DNA from: PFL25 sp046260155
GTDB taxonomy: Bacteria; Chloroflexota; Anaerolineae; Anaerolineales; UBA4823
NCBI GenBank assembly: GCA_046260155.1
Contig: JBJYXV010000020.1
Coordinates: 1 to 64,000, forward strand
Direction: 5' to 3'
DNA: 64,000 bases
Below are positions 17,700 to 27,034 of this stretch, in pieces. Numbering within the stretch: position 1 is the first letter of the stretch; each line of letters begins with the position of its first letter. Under the pieces are notes generated by a model. The model was not told where the DNA came from. It saw only the letters and a program-made list of their open reading frames with translations, and did no database searches. The position numbers and the translations under genes were made by a program.

Positions 17700-18935
17700 T
17701 TACTTGCGCCAAAATTGGATTACCGCCCATTGGCCATTGAATTTCCAATCTGGGTCCAGGTTGTCCAACCGCTTCACCTGGGCAGGAGTTAATCCCAGGG
17801 CAAGCTCAGCTTTAAGTACTCTCAGGGCAAGTAATGGAGTTGGGAAGTAGTGCACTACGTCCTCGAATGGTGTTGTCGGAGGCCAATAGAGATCACCTGT
17901 AAGGCGGCGGTAATTCGCATCCCCTTTAGAAATCACAAGATCAGAGGCGCTGAGTTCTCTGTAAATGTACTCCGGCATGTCCCAAAAATAGGTTGGTGAG
18001 GTCCAGAAATAATCATCCACGATCTCCAGCCGTCGATCCTGGATATAATTTGCAACTCGCTCCGCCAGCTGCCGGACTTCTGGAACCTGGTGATCCGCCA
18101 GGTAATCAACGGTTGCGTGGACATCCTTAATCATGGCATCGGAAACATAATGGGGAGTGGGTTTGGCGTGAAAACGTACTGCAGCAGTGAGGTCCGTACC
18201 CAACAGGTAATCCGCTAAACCGATATCATGGATTAATTCTGGTCCAAAATTGTCAAGGATGAAATCGACTCTGCGCAGCTGGCTACCTCTTGACGAGAGA
18301 AAATCGCCAACCTGTGCGGCCTGGTTGACCAGCAAATGAGTGCGCTGGTCCAGGGCATCCTGGTGATCGGGGCGCTCTTCACTTGCTGACCACATACTCA
18401 AATCAGCCTGGTTTCCCCACACATTAAGTACCAATAACTGGTCTAGGCTGCTGTTAAGATCCTTCGAATTTAATTCCATCTTTCGCAACGCTCCGAGCTC
18501 CCTCGCCAGAAAGGCGGTAGAATCCCGGGCGGTCTCCAGCACAAGCGCTTTTTGCCGGTAAAAAGGGTCATGACCCTCAAAAGGTCCCGGTAGGTAATAC
18601 TCCGTTGCTTCAAGTATGCGCCGGTAAAAATACATCTCTGCAAAAAACCATGTCACTTCCAACCAGTTTTTACCTAAATCGGGCTGGAGGTATTTGCGCC
18701 ATTTTTCTGTGTCTGGTGCAGTAAGATCGTTTAGCTGCCTCAGCTGTGCAAAGGGCAGATCCTGGATCAACTGCTGCAAGTTCTGTTCGATTTGCGCAGG
18801 AAATTTGTTATCCTGGATTGTTTCCCTTGCGATTTTTGAGAACCGTTCAGTGATTGTGTTATAGGCAAAAGAACCAATTACTGATCCGCTCAATGGTTCC
18901 GGCAGTGGCTGTTTTGGAGTATGGAAAGATACCAT
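17700..18935 (-). CDS. DUF89 / damage-control phosphatase (ARMT1-like) family protein
   Basis: Metal-dependent phosphatase of the DUF89 fold, 411 residues, the family that removes phosphate from damaged or excess sugar phosphates. The two metal/phosphate motifs are visible: DNFGPEL (Asp228, Asn229, Glu233) and SKGDANYRRLTGD (Lys337, Asp339, Asn341). Length and the N-terminal helical region fit the ARMT1-like eukaryote-type branch. The substrate cannot be deduced. The convergent xylulokinase ends 40 bp away. A small inverted repeat TGATCT/AGATCA lies in the gap. Confidence 0.87.
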   Translation of the reverse strand: MVSFHTPKQPLPEPLSGSVIGSFAYNTITERFSKIARETIQDNKFPAQIEQNLQQLIQDLPFAQLRQLNDLTAPDTEKWRKYLQPDLGKNWLEVTWFFAEMYFYRRILEATEYYLPGPFEGHDPFYRQKALVLETARDSTAFLARELGALRKMELNSKDLNSSLDQLLVLNVWGNQADLSMWSASEERPDHQDALDQRTHLLVNQAAQVGDFLSSRGSQLRRVDFILDNFGPELIHDIGLADYLLGTDLTAAVRFHAKPTPHYVSDAMIKDVHATVDYLADHQVPEVRQLAERVANYIQDRRLEIVDDYFWTSPTYFWDMPEYIYRELSASDLVISKGDANYRRLTGDLYWPPTTPFEDVVHYFPTPLLALRVLKAELALGLTPAQVKRLDNLDPDWKFNGQWAVIQFWRK

Positions 18936-18961
18936 TGGAAGTTATCCATTGCATTACGAAT

Positions 18962-19285
18962 TTAAAATAAAGTGAGAATATATTGTATTATCCAAAGGGA
19001 AAACATGCCAATTAAAATGGTATAAATCACATTTTTTGTTCGCCAGGCAACAAACATGGCGAGGAGACCTGCCAGCAGACGGGGATTGCTGAATGAGAGC
19101 ATGAGTTCACCCTGGAGAAATAAGAGATCTGGAAAGAATATCGCGGTCAGAACAGCTACAGGGACAAATCGCAAGGCACGCTCAACCTGGACGGGCATTA
19201 CGAACCTGCCGTAAAGCAGGATCGATGACAACCGGGTGGCATATGTAAGCAGTCCAGCAGATATGATCATCAACCAGGTGCTCAT
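18962..19285 (-). CDS. azlD: AzlD-like branched-chain amino acid transport protein
   Basis: Small four-helix membrane protein, 107 residues, of the AzlD family, the partner of AzlC in branched-chain amino-acid export. The N-terminal TYATRLSSILL and RFVPVAVLTAI segments are characteristic. Its start overlaps the azlC stop by four bases, so the two subunits are coupled. It acts in the cytoplasmic membrane. No nearby Lrp-type regulator is visible. Confidence 0.9.
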   Translation of the reverse strand: MSTWLMIISAGLLTYATRLSSILLYGRFVMPVQVERALRFVPVAVLTAIFFPDLLFLQGELMLSFSNPRLLAGLLAMFVAWRTKNVIYTILIGMFSLWIIQYILTLF

Positions 19286-19992
19286 GAACGTGCCTCTATA
19301 ACCATGCCAACAGTGATTCCAACTAGGGAGGCAAGCAGCAAGCCGGTCTTTAAAGGAAAATTGAAAAGAATTACAGCAGCAACACCTGCCGCAAGCGCCG
19401 CTGCCAGGCTAGCCTTATCTTTAATAGATGGAATGACTATTGCGATGAAGATTAATGCTAATGTAAAATCCAATGACCAGCTGGTGGGGATAGAGGTGCC
19501 TAAAAATATCCCCGCGGCAGTGCTCAGCTGCCATGTTGTCCACAAGGTTAATCCTGCACCGAAGAAAAACCAATATTTGTATCGCTGATCGCTATCCTCC
19601 TGGTAATGGACGATCGAAACAGCATAGGCTTCATCGGTGAGTAGATATGCCAGGAACAGCTTCCAGCGGATTGGGAGTTTTTGAAGGTAGGGTGCCATGG
19701 AGGCACTGTATAGTGCATGGCGTAAATTAATTACTCCAACGGTAAACACATTAATGATCCCAGGTACGTTTAATCCATAGAGTTGCGCTGAGACAAACTG
19801 CGATGAACCAGCGAAGATGATGAAAGACATTGCCTGGGCAGCAGAAGGCGGTAACCCGGCAGCTATGGCCAAGATTCCATAGATCATGCCAAATGGAATT
19901 ACCCCGATTAGCAGTGGTATTTCCGCTTTCACACCGGAGAAAAATTCAGACTGGGGAGTATTGATTTGGGTATCAATGTGGTTTGTTTGCAT
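19282..19992 (-). CDS. azlC: AzlC family branched-chain amino acid permease
   Basis: Larger subunit of the AzlCD exporter, 236 residues with several hydrophobic helices. The N-terminal VIPFGMIYGILA, SFIIFAGSSQFVSAQL and NLRHALYSASMAPY segments are hallmark AzlC motifs. In characterised bacteria the pair exports branched-chain amino acids or analogues. It is the first gene of a two-gene unit with azlD. The start region has no strong ribosome site. Confidence 0.92.
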   Translation of the reverse strand: MQTNHIDTQINTPQSEFFSGVKAEIPLLIGVIPFGMIYGILAIAAGLPPSAAQAMSFIIFAGSSQFVSAQLYGLNVPGIINVFTVGVINLRHALYSASMAPYLQKLPIRWKLFLAYLLTDEAYAVSIVHYQEDSDQRYKYWFFFGAGLTLWTTWQLSTAAGIFLGTSIPTSWSLDFTLALIFIAIVIPSIKDKASLAAALAAGVAAVILFNFPLKTGLLLASLVGITVGMVIEARS

Positions 19993-20119
19993 CGATGATT
20001 AATAATTAGACCATGGAATAAGACTAAGGGCTAATTTTAGCAGTGATACGAATAAGTTACAATCTTCTCCACACCAATTTTGATTGGGTACAATGATTTA
20101 AATTAATAGCAGGTGCAGA

Positions 20120-20917
20120 ATGAAATTCACACACCTTCTGAAGGGGGGTATCTCCCTGAAGAAACAGAAAGCTGGCAGTTCGCGTGATGGTCCCCTTGGC
20201 CCTGCATTCGGGGAATTATCAAGAACCTCAACAAATCGACTCACAGGCAGTGGTGATCAACCCGCTGAATACACCTGGGCAATATCCCCGGTGGGGATGG
20301 ACCTGGTCTCAATATTTGCGAATCGCAGCCTATGGGTACTTTTCGCAGGCACTGACGGTAGTGGAATCGTCCCCTGGCGCGGGCTGATCGTATTGGATTC
20401 GAGCTACCAAGGTGAGGGGCAAACCAAATCACCTGCCACACTCGGCATGGTTGCCCATGAACTGACTCACCTGCTCCAGCGAGAACTTAATCAACCCCAC
20501 TGCTGGCCTGGGGGCGGTTTCAATCCGGTCCTTGGTCGGCGTTGGATTGGAGATTCGACCAATTATATGGAAGTAATTGCTTATCTGGTGGGCTGGACGG
20601 TGGAGTACGATTTCACCCTGGCTAGTAAAAACAGCCTCCAAAATCTCAATGTGCAGAAATCCATCGATAATAACGCATTAGCAAGTATCCGGAATCGTTT
20701 GGCATTGTTATCCAAATCGGAGGCACATAGAACTAGCAAGATAATCACGGAGCTTTTCCCGGAAAACGCGATCTACAGGCAAAACATGAAAGCAGAGAAT
20801 CGTTATCCTGACCGGCGGGTCCCGCCTGGAAACTGGCATATTTGGCTGCGCCAGATGGGATTTTCCCGTGGAACTATCGACCATATCATGGTGTTGGCTT
20901 CACAGAAGAAAAACTAA
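20120..20917 (+). CDS. HExxH metalloprotease-like protein, probably frameshifted
   Basis: Unrecognised protein, 265 residues if read as one frame. The C-terminal two thirds look genuine: PWRGLIVLDSSYQG, then VAHELTHLLQ with a zinc-protease-type HExxH, and a downstream glutamate in NYMEVIAY that could be the third ligand. The first 90 codons look unlike a protein. Better coding sense is found in frame 1 at 20113-20184 (EIHTPSEGGYLPEE) and frame 3 at 20160-20384 (INPLNTPGQYPRWGWTWSQYL). This pattern fits two single-base losses, from true mutation or assembly error. It has no clear partner genes. Confidence 0.6.
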   Translation: MKFTHLLKGGISLKKQKAGSSRDGPLGPAFGELSRTSTNRLTGSGDQPAEYTWAISPVGMDLVSIFANRSLWVLFAGTDGSGIVPWRGLIVLDSSYQGEGQTKSPATLGMVAHELTHLLQRELNQPHCWPGGGFNPVLGRRWIGDSTNYMEVIAYLVGWTVEYDFTLASKNSLQNLNVQKSIDNNALASIRNRLALLSKSEAHRTSKIITELFPENAIYRQNMKAENRYPDRRVPPGNWHIWLRQMGFSRGTIDHIMVLASQKKN

Positions 20918-20964
20918 CCGGTGCTGGTCCTCTTGGTGAATATCAGTTCCGGTTGATTATCAAT

Positions 20965-21936
20965 CTACTGTGACCATTCGGTTGGAGTCCGGTCCCAGCG
21001 GTAGCCCTTCAGGGTGCGGTGTAATGCATCAGGTAAAGGTCCGCTGTCGCTGGTACCGATATTGATATTGACGTGCTCTAACTTTCGCATTCCAGGGATG
21101 ATGGTGCTCACAGTGGGATTGTTGAGGATGAACCGTAGCGCCATCTCGGGCATACTCATATCATCGGGTACGAGGGGTTTCAATTCTTCTGCGTGTTCGA
21201 TGCTGGATTTGAGATTTTCAGGGACGAAATAGGAATTACGCCAATCTCCTTCTGGCCACTTGCTTTCCATAGTCAGTTTGCCTGTCAGCGTACCTTCATC
21301 GAATGGCACCCGGGCAATCACCGCGGTGTCCATCTCCCGGCAGGCGGGGAAAAGTTCATCCTCGGGATTTTGGTCAAAGATGTTGTAAATCACCTGGACC
21401 GCATCGATCAAACCGCTCTTGACAGCCTTGACGCCGTTCCACGGTTCCCAGCGGTTAATGCTGATGCCGACCGATAATATTTTTCCGGCTTGGCGCAGTT
21501 CTTCCATTTTCCTTGACCAGCGTTCGTCTTCATCCCAGCTGTCTTCCCAGGTATGAAATTGGATCAAGTCAATAGTTTCGACTGCAATGTTTTCTAAACT
21601 ACGGTGGACATAATCATCGATGTACTCCGGTGGATAACAATCATCCAAGGAGAATTCCCTGCGACTGGGCCATTTTCTATTCTTGGGAGGAATCTTGGTA
21701 GCGGTGTACAGGCGTTTACCCGGGTTCTGGCGGATGACCTGGTTGAGTAATCTCTCACTGTGCCCCTCTCCATAAGCCCAGGCTGTGTCAAAGAAATTGC
21801 AGCCTAATTCAACTGCAGTTTGCAAAGATCGCAAGGATTGGACATCATCTGAACCGGCCCAATCCGCCATCCCCCACATACCGTAGCCGATCTCGCTAAC
21901 CTGCCAACCTGTGCGGCCAAAACGACGATATTTCAT
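20965..21936 (-). CDS. Aldo/keto reductase
   Basis: NADPH-dependent oxidoreductase of the AKR superfamily, 323 residues, TIM-barrel type. The catalytic tetrad region is visible: FDTAWAYGEGHSE contains the Asp and Tyr, TATKIPP the lysine and IQFHTWED the histidine. NNPTVSTIIPGMRKLEHV is the cofactor-binding C-terminal segment. The LIQFHTWED variant and the length fit the uncharacterised YhdN/Tas-like branch. A strong GGAGGAG site precedes the start. Substrate unknown. It is a monocistronic gene by its surroundings. Confidence 0.92.
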   Translation of the reverse strand: MKYRRFGRTGWQVSEIGYGMWGMADWAGSDDVQSLRSLQTAVELGCNFFDTAWAYGEGHSERLLNQVIRQNPGKRLYTATKIPPKNRKWPSRREFSLDDCYPPEYIDDYVHRSLENIAVETIDLIQFHTWEDSWDEDERWSRKMEELRQAGKILSVGISINRWEPWNGVKAVKSGLIDAVQVIYNIFDQNPEDELFPACREMDTAVIARVPFDEGTLTGKLTMESKWPEGDWRNSYFVPENLKSSIEHAEELKPLVPDDMSMPEMALRFILNNPTVSTIIPGMRKLEHVNINIGTSDSGPLPDALHRTLKGYRWDRTPTEWSQ

Positions 21937-22039
21937 GCGTTGCTCCTCCGTTTGTGATGTGACCCCTTACGTTTAAATATAATGCTCATGGTAAAAAGTG
22001 AAAAGGGTAATAGATGAGTATTTGATTGGGTTAGAAATG

Positions 22040-22072
22040 AAAAACCTGGAAGAATGCAGGTTCTTCCAGGTT
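22040..22072 (-). terminator. Intrinsic terminator of the lipoprotein gene at 22.1-23.0 kb
   Basis: Perfect 12-bp stem (AACCTGGAAGAA at 22043-22054 with TTCTTCCAGGTT at 22061-22072) and a six-base loop. On the minus strand it is followed by a run of five T and then T-rich sequence. It lies 41 bp after the stop codon of the minus-strand lipoprotein gene. Confidence 0.85.
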
Positions 22073-22113
22073 CTACGGTAACAGGTACAAACTAAATCAT
22101 CATAAAACTTCTA

Positions 22114-23043
22114 TCAGGGAATATCCCAGTATGCGATTTCATCTACCCAGAATTTGACATTCGCTGTGTTTGCAGATCCAACAACAACACCAAACCGTCC
22201 ATCTGAGAAAGTGTCATCCTGGAATTCTCCAATCAATTTGCCATTTGCATACATGGAGAATTGATTCCCGTTGGCCATCAATCCGATTCGGTTTGTCTGG
22301 TTTGATCCTGAGTTAATAAATTCACTGCTCGTCCAATCAACCAGCGTCACATACTTGGTTCCATTCCAGCGTCGGAGTGAGTAATTTCCATCACAAGAAA
22401 TATTATACAGGTAGCCTATATATCCCTCTTCAGTTTTCACCGCCCGGACCATATTTCCATAGGTATCTTTTCCTGAGCACTGCTTTGAAGTTGTCGTCAT
22501 CTCCAGGTAATAGTTGCTGATTACTGGCCAGGTAAGCATCCACCCGTTGTATTTATCAGGATTAAATGCGGTCATCACCAGGTTAGAATCTTTAACAATG
22601 AAAGACACATGCTCATCCTCATACAGTGGCCAGCTTTCACCAGTGTTGAAGGTATCATAAAACGCGGGTTCGCCTAGGCCAGCTTTGGGATCATTTGCAT
22701 CCAAGGTTGGTGTGGGTGGTGGGGGAGATGTGGGCGGCTCCGTTGGGGATGGGGCCGGAGCGGTTGCAGTGGTGGTTGCAGGTGAGACGAGAACTTCTGT
22801 TGCGGTGGCTGTCGAAACTGCCTCAGTCTGGGTTCCTTCCGGCAGGTCGGTAGCGCCGGTTGTTGGGACCAATGTCTCAGCAACAACCGTTAATTGTGCG
22901 ATGATGGTCTCAGCTGCAGCTGTTTCAGCCGCAGATTGATCTATCGGCGGCGGCGGTTCGGTTGAAGCGGGCAGATTACAGGCTGCCAGGATCAAACTTA
23001 TTACTCCAACCATTATGATTAAAAATGACTTATTAATAGACAT
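22114..23043 (-). CDS. Lipoprotein with Thr/Pro-rich linker and concanavalin-like domain
   Basis: A 309-residue protein with a signal peptide and lipobox LILAAC, then a linker of roughly 90 residues rich in Thr, Ala and Pro. The C-terminal 180 residues (from FYDTFNTG) have the alternating beta pattern of concanavalin-like/DUF1080-type sandwich domains, ending VKFWVDEIAYWDIP. It probably binds a carbohydrate or other surface ligand; no catalytic residues are evident. The internal ATG at 23043 is used because it starts the signal peptide and has AAGGAA upstream. A clean terminator follows. Confidence 0.82.
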   Translation of the reverse strand: MSINKSFLIIMVGVISLILAACNLPASTEPPPPIDQSAAETAAAETIIAQLTVVAETLVPTTGATDLPEGTQTEAVSTATATEVLVSPATTTATAPAPSPTEPPTSPPPPTPTLDANDPKAGLGEPAFYDTFNTGESWPLYEDEHVSFIVKDSNLVMTAFNPDKYNGWMLTWPVISNYYLEMTTTSKQCSGKDTYGNMVRAVKTEEGYIGYLYNISCDGNYSLRRWNGTKYVTLVDWTSSEFINSGSNQTNRIGLMANGNQFSMYANGKLIGEFQDDTFSDGRFGVVVGSANTANVKFWVDEIAYWDIP

Positions 23044-23191
23044 ACAGGTTATTCCTTTCAAGTCCAGGAAGGTCATTTGGATAAATCCAATTATAAAACG
23101 TCTTCTCATGAGATTTGGTTCCAATCACTTTAAACCTAATCCAACGATTTCAATAATAATCTCACTTTAGTGTGTGTTTAAGGAAAAGGCT

Positions 23192-23818
23192 TCAAGGTTT
23201 TTTCAATAATTCACCTTTCATCAGCGTGTATTCATCTTCTGAAAGGATCCCCAATGCTTTCAAGTGGTCGAGGCTGTACATCGCCTCCATGATGTCCACT
23301 TCATCACCGATGTGGTGGTCACCTTGTTCCAGTTCCTCCTTTGCGTTTAACATGGCGATTTTAAATCGGATCGGTTCCTCTATGCGCCGGAAGAGGTTGG
23401 TGCCAAACTCGCTGGCAGTGAGGATTTCGATATCCCCATAGTTAAGCAGGCGACCCAACGCGGTCTGGGACATCTTGACATCAGTGACTTTTACCAGGGA
23501 TGAGTCGATGACATTCTTATTGAGGATGCCGGAAATCTGGATTACACGACGGTTGGTAACGATAAACTGCTTATTCGTCCAGTCAAAAATATCTCGCAGC
23601 ATCGTAGTCAATGGAAGGAAAAGTAAAATGGTACCGACAGCCCCGATCAGCAGCGCGAATTGGGTCCAATACAGACCGGCGAGAATTGTCAGGCTGATCA
23701 ATACCAGGATGGTGATGACTTCTAGAACTATCGCACTCACCAGGATAAACCAGTGCTGCCGTGCGACCAGCAGGATTCGCTCTCGATTACTTAAAAGACT
23801 TTCAACATAACCCGTCAT
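23192..23818 (-). CDS. PH-like (bPH2) domain membrane protein with C-terminal SHOCT segment
   Basis: A 208-residue protein with two membrane helices (about residues 25-70), then a bacterial PH domain (FIVTNRRVIQISGILNKN is the standard entry motif) and a C-terminal short helical SHOCT-type segment (LDHLKALGILSEDEYTLMKGELL). Proteins of this build are anchored at the membrane and are generally uncharacterised; the SHOCT motif is thought to mediate oligomerisation. It lies upstream of the lipoprotein gene on the same strand with a gap of about 150 bp. Confidence 0.83.
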   Translation of the reverse strand: MTGYVESLLSNRERILLVARQHWFILVSAIVLEVITILVLISLTILAGLYWTQFALLIGAVGTILLFLPLTTMLRDIFDWTNKQFIVTNRRVIQISGILNKNVIDSSLVKVTDVKMSQTALGRLLNYGDIEILTASEFGTNLFRRIEEPIRFKIAMLNAKEELEQGDHHIGDEVDIMEAMYSLDHLKALGILSEDEYTLMKGELLKKP

Positions 23819-23966
23819 TTCAGCCTCAAATCAATTGCCAGAAATCAGATTTTCTTCGCAATATGCCTCAATTGAGATGGTTTATAAGTGGATCCAATCG
23901 AAAAGTAGTTCATCATAATCAGATTATAAGTCAGTTATGCGGTTATTTGTGATTGCGGTGTGCGGT

Positions 23967-23972
23967 TATAAT
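23967..23972 (+). promoter_or_regulatory. Possible -10 box of the App1-type phosphatase gene
   Basis: TATAAT 30 bp upstream of the ATG at 24003. The best -35-like hexamer (TTATTT, 18 bp upstream) is poor, so this rests on the -10 alone. Confidence 0.35.
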
Positions 23973-24002
23973 TTTTACCAGCTTTGTTGAAGGCAGTAAT
24001 GA

Positions 24003-25109
24003 ATGGATTTGCAGAAGATCTTCACCCGCATCGTATACAAGTTGGAAAGTTTGTTTGATGCTGTTAAGTACAAGTTCCGGCCTAAAATCAGGGAAGCGAA
24101 TTCTTTGCTGATTATCCCATACCTGGGCTTTGGTTCGAAAAAGTTTTTAGAATTGAAAGGTCGAGTATTGCAGGACTCGGGGGTTAGACCTTCTCGAAAA
24201 ACAGACCGAATATGGGACAATCTGATAAATATGTACCGCCGATTCGAGAGTGATGAAGTACCCAATGCAAGGTTGCTGGCTAGTTTTGAGGGTCAAGAAC
24301 TTGAAATCTTAGCAGACGAGGAAGGTTATTTTGAAATCTCCATCGAGATCGACAACCTGGAGCAGCCTGAATTAGGCTGGCAAAAAGTCAACCTCGAGCT
24401 GCTGGAACCTCAATTGGTCGGGGATGGGAGTGTAAATGTTGAAGGGAAAGTGATGATCGTTTCACCGGAAGCAGAATTTGGTGTGATCAGCGATATCGAT
24501 GACACGGCTGTCTATACTGGCGTGACCAGCCGCTTAAAATTGGCCCGTACAGTACTGCTGAAGAATGCTTATACACGGCTACCTCTGGATGGGGTGGCAA
24601 AATTCTATAATGCTTTACAGCGCGGCCAAGATAGCAGTGGTAACAACCCTTTATTTTATGTATCATCGAGTCCCTGGAATATGTATGATGTCTTCCAGGA
24701 GTTCTTTAAAATCAATAACATTCCGATGGGTCCCATCTTTCTGCGGGATTGGGGATTTGAGCGCAACTCCATGGTGGCGGAGAAGAACAGAACTTATAAG
24801 CTCAACACAATCTTCAAAATACTGACTCGTTACCCGCAACTTCAATTCATCCTGATTGGTGATAGTGGAGAGGAGGATCCAGAGATCTATGAACAGGTGA
24901 TCGAGTCCTTTCCAGGCCGGATCCTTTGTGCGTACATAAGAGATGTCGAACATGATGTGACGCGTGAGGCTCAGATTCGCAGGCTGGCAAAAGATGTTTT
25001 GAGCAGCGGCAGTATGCTGATACTGGCAGACGATGCGCACCAGATGGCAGGGCACGCAGCCCAGCATGGTTGGATTACGTTATCCCCGGTTTCTCAACCA
25101 GCTGAGTAG
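24003..25109 (+). CDS. App1 family (DUF2183) phosphatase domain protein
   Basis: A 368-residue protein whose C-terminal half is the App1/DUF2183 phosphatase domain. The HAD-type nucleophile motif DIDDT (Asp164, Asp166) is followed by FYVSSSPWNMYDVF, the ILRDWG region and LIGDSGEEDPEIY. Yeast App1 is a phosphatidate phosphatase; bacterial members are not well characterised, so lipid phosphate hydrolysis is inferred. The N-terminal half forms a beta-rich region typical of the family. Its last 30 bases overlap the convergent polX gene. Confidence 0.87.
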   Translation: MDLQKIFTRIVYKLESLFDAVKYKFRPKIREANSLLIIPYLGFGSKKFLELKGRVLQDSGVRPSRKTDRIWDNLINMYRRFESDEVPNARLLASFEGQELEILADEEGYFEISIEIDNLEQPELGWQKVNLELLEPQLVGDGSVNVEGKVMIVSPEAEFGVISDIDDTAVYTGVTSRLKLARTVLLKNAYTRLPLDGVAKFYNALQRGQDSSGNNPLFYVSSSPWNMYDVFQEFFKINNIPMGPIFLRDWGFERNSMVAEKNRTYKLNTIFKILTRYPQLQFILIGDSGEEDPEIYEQVIESFPGRILCAYIRDVEHDVTREAQIRRLAKDVLSSGSMLILADDAHQMAGHAAQHGWITLSPVSQPAE

Positions 25110-26816
25110 TTTTTCGGTTTCCCAGGTATTAATCACATCTCCAGGTTCTACCCAACCCCGGCGTGCAGTGGATACCCCGAAATGCATTAAATCTAATTCG
25201 CCTGGTGAGTGGGCATCGGTATTGATGCTCAATAAAATTCCAAGCTCAATCGCACGACGGGCATGAATGTCGTTTAAGTCCAAGCGCTCCGGATGAGCAC
25301 TGATTTCCAATGCGACCCCGCTCTCTGCTGCTGCAGAGAAGACAGCTTCCATATCGAGATCAGCTCCTTCTCGATCTGGGATCAGCCGCCCGGTTGGATG
25401 CCCAATAATATCCACATTGGGATTCTTAATGGCATTGATCATCCTTTGAGTGATCTGTTCTTTGGGTTGGCGCAGGCTCACATGCAAGGAAGCAATGACA
25501 ATATCAAATTTCGCCAGGACTTGATCGGAATAATCCAGATCACCATCCGCTTTGATCTCAACCTCAGCGCCCTGTAATATTAAAATTGAATCACCGAGTT
25601 CTTCCTGGACTGACATGATTTCCTGGCGTTGCTTACTTATATCCGCTACCGTAATCCCTTGGGTGATCCCTAGGCTGGGAGAATGGTCTGTGATCGCCAG
25701 GACTTTGTAACCTCGTTGCTTGGCTGCGATTGCCATCTCTTTGATTGGCACTTTGCCATCACTCCATGTGGAGTGAGTATGCAGCTCGGCTTGGATGTCA
25801 CTGAGCTTGATTAAATTTGGTAACTCGCCCACCAGGGCAGCCTGAACTTCGCCTCGATCTTCTCGCAATTCAGGAGCGATATAAGGTAATCCCAGTACTT
25901 CATAGACTTTCTTCTCATCATCACATAAGATCTCGGTCTGATCCTGTCTGGTAAAAGCATGCTCCGAAAGTGACAATCCTTGTTTTAATGCTACCTCGCG
26001 TAAACGTACGTTGTGGTCTTTTGACCCCGTGGCATACTGCAGTGCAGTCCCAAAACGTTCTGGTGGATGAACCCAGAGTTGTGCCCTGAGACCATTATTA
26101 AACTCAACGCTGGATTTTGTTTTTCCACTGCCGCTCACCTGGAATACTTCTGGCAGGTTGGTAAATGCATCCATAATTGAGGAAGAATCCTCCGCAGCAA
26201 CCAGTAGATCCAAATCACCCACAGTCTCACGCATCCTACGCAAACTACCTCCAGCAGCTGCTTTCTTGACACCTGGTATATTCCTCAACTTGGTGAGTAG
26301 CTGCTCAGCATATGGCCATGCCTTCCATAATGGAGTACGTGAAGTGCGGCGTGATAGCGCCTCGATTCCAGCAATTATTTTGGCTTCGGATTTCTTCCCC
26401 ATGCCCGGCAGCGCCTGAAGATCTCCCGCCCGGGCAGCTGCTTCAAGACCAGCCATATCCGTGATGCCCAGCTCCTTCCAGAACAGGGCGATCTTCTTAG
26501 GGCCTAAGTCTGGTACCTCCAACAATTCTGCCAGGCTGGTAGGTACTTCTGCTGAAAGTTTATCCAGGTACTCCAGATTTCCGGTGGTGTACAGTTCATC
26601 GATTTTTTCGGAAATGGCTTTACCAACCCCAGGGATATCTGTTAAACGATCCTCCTGCCAAATGTCATAGACATTTCCCCTGAAATCTCTCAGGCTATCA
26701 GCAGCTTTGCGGTACGCCAGGATTTTGTAGATCACCTCACCCTTAATCTCCAACAGGTTGGCGATCGTTTGAAAAATATCCGCCAGATCTTGATTGCTAA
26801 AGTGTTTTTCGGTCAT
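25080..26816 (-). CDS. polX: DNA polymerase/3'-5' exonuclease PolX
   Basis: Family X polymerase with a C-terminal PHP exonuclease domain, 578 residues, normally acting in base excision repair. Helix-hairpin-helix segments (IPGVGKAISEKI, LPGMGKKSEAKI) lie at 60-150. The polymerase motif GGSLRRMRETVGDLD carries Asp201 and Asp203. The PHP domain has HTHS (His346, His348) and TDHS (Asp377, His378). The third catalytic carboxylate, expected in a VDLRV-like strand, is Gln246 (LRAQLWV), so polymerase activity may be impaired. The gene overlaps the App1-type gene tail by 30 bp. Confidence 0.93.
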   Translation of the reverse strand: MTEKHFSNQDLADIFQTIANLLEIKGEVIYKILAYRKAADSLRDFRGNVYDIWQEDRLTDIPGVGKAISEKIDELYTTGNLEYLDKLSAEVPTSLAELLEVPDLGPKKIALFWKELGITDMAGLEAAARAGDLQALPGMGKKSEAKIIAGIEALSRRTSRTPLWKAWPYAEQLLTKLRNIPGVKKAAAGGSLRRMRETVGDLDLLVAAEDSSSIMDAFTNLPEVFQVSGSGKTKSSVEFNNGLRAQLWVHPPERFGTALQYATGSKDHNVRLREVALKQGLSLSEHAFTRQDQTEILCDDEKKVYEVLGLPYIAPELREDRGEVQAALVGELPNLIKLSDIQAELHTHSTWSDGKVPIKEMAIAAKQRGYKVLAITDHSPSLGITQGITVADISKQRQEIMSVQEELGDSILILQGAEVEIKADGDLDYSDQVLAKFDIVIASLHVSLRQPKEQITQRMINAIKNPNVDIIGHPTGRLIPDREGADLDMEAVFSAAAESGVALEISAHPERLDLNDIHARRAIELGILLSINTDAHSPGELDLMHFGVSTARRGWVEPGDVINTWETEKLLSWLRNRG

Positions 26817-27034
26817 AATTGATTTAGCTTACCATAAGATCCTGGTTCTTTCTTTGCATTCAAGTCTCAGTATAAAGACGAATTTCAAGAATACAATCCT
26901 CGATGAAAGTCGGGCAGATTAATTTTGGTAATCACACCTGCATAGTAAAATTGTTACCGGTGGGCGTGAATTAATCACAAATCTAGGGTTGAGAAGTGCA
27001 GGCGCATTGATTCCGCTCATTAAAGGTATTTGGA

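Noticed and set aside
22685..22939. Glycine/valine-rich open frame antisense to the Thr/Pro-rich linker
   Set aside because: It is the mirror of the low-complexity linker in the lipoprotein gene and has no start signal; composition follows from the sense strand.
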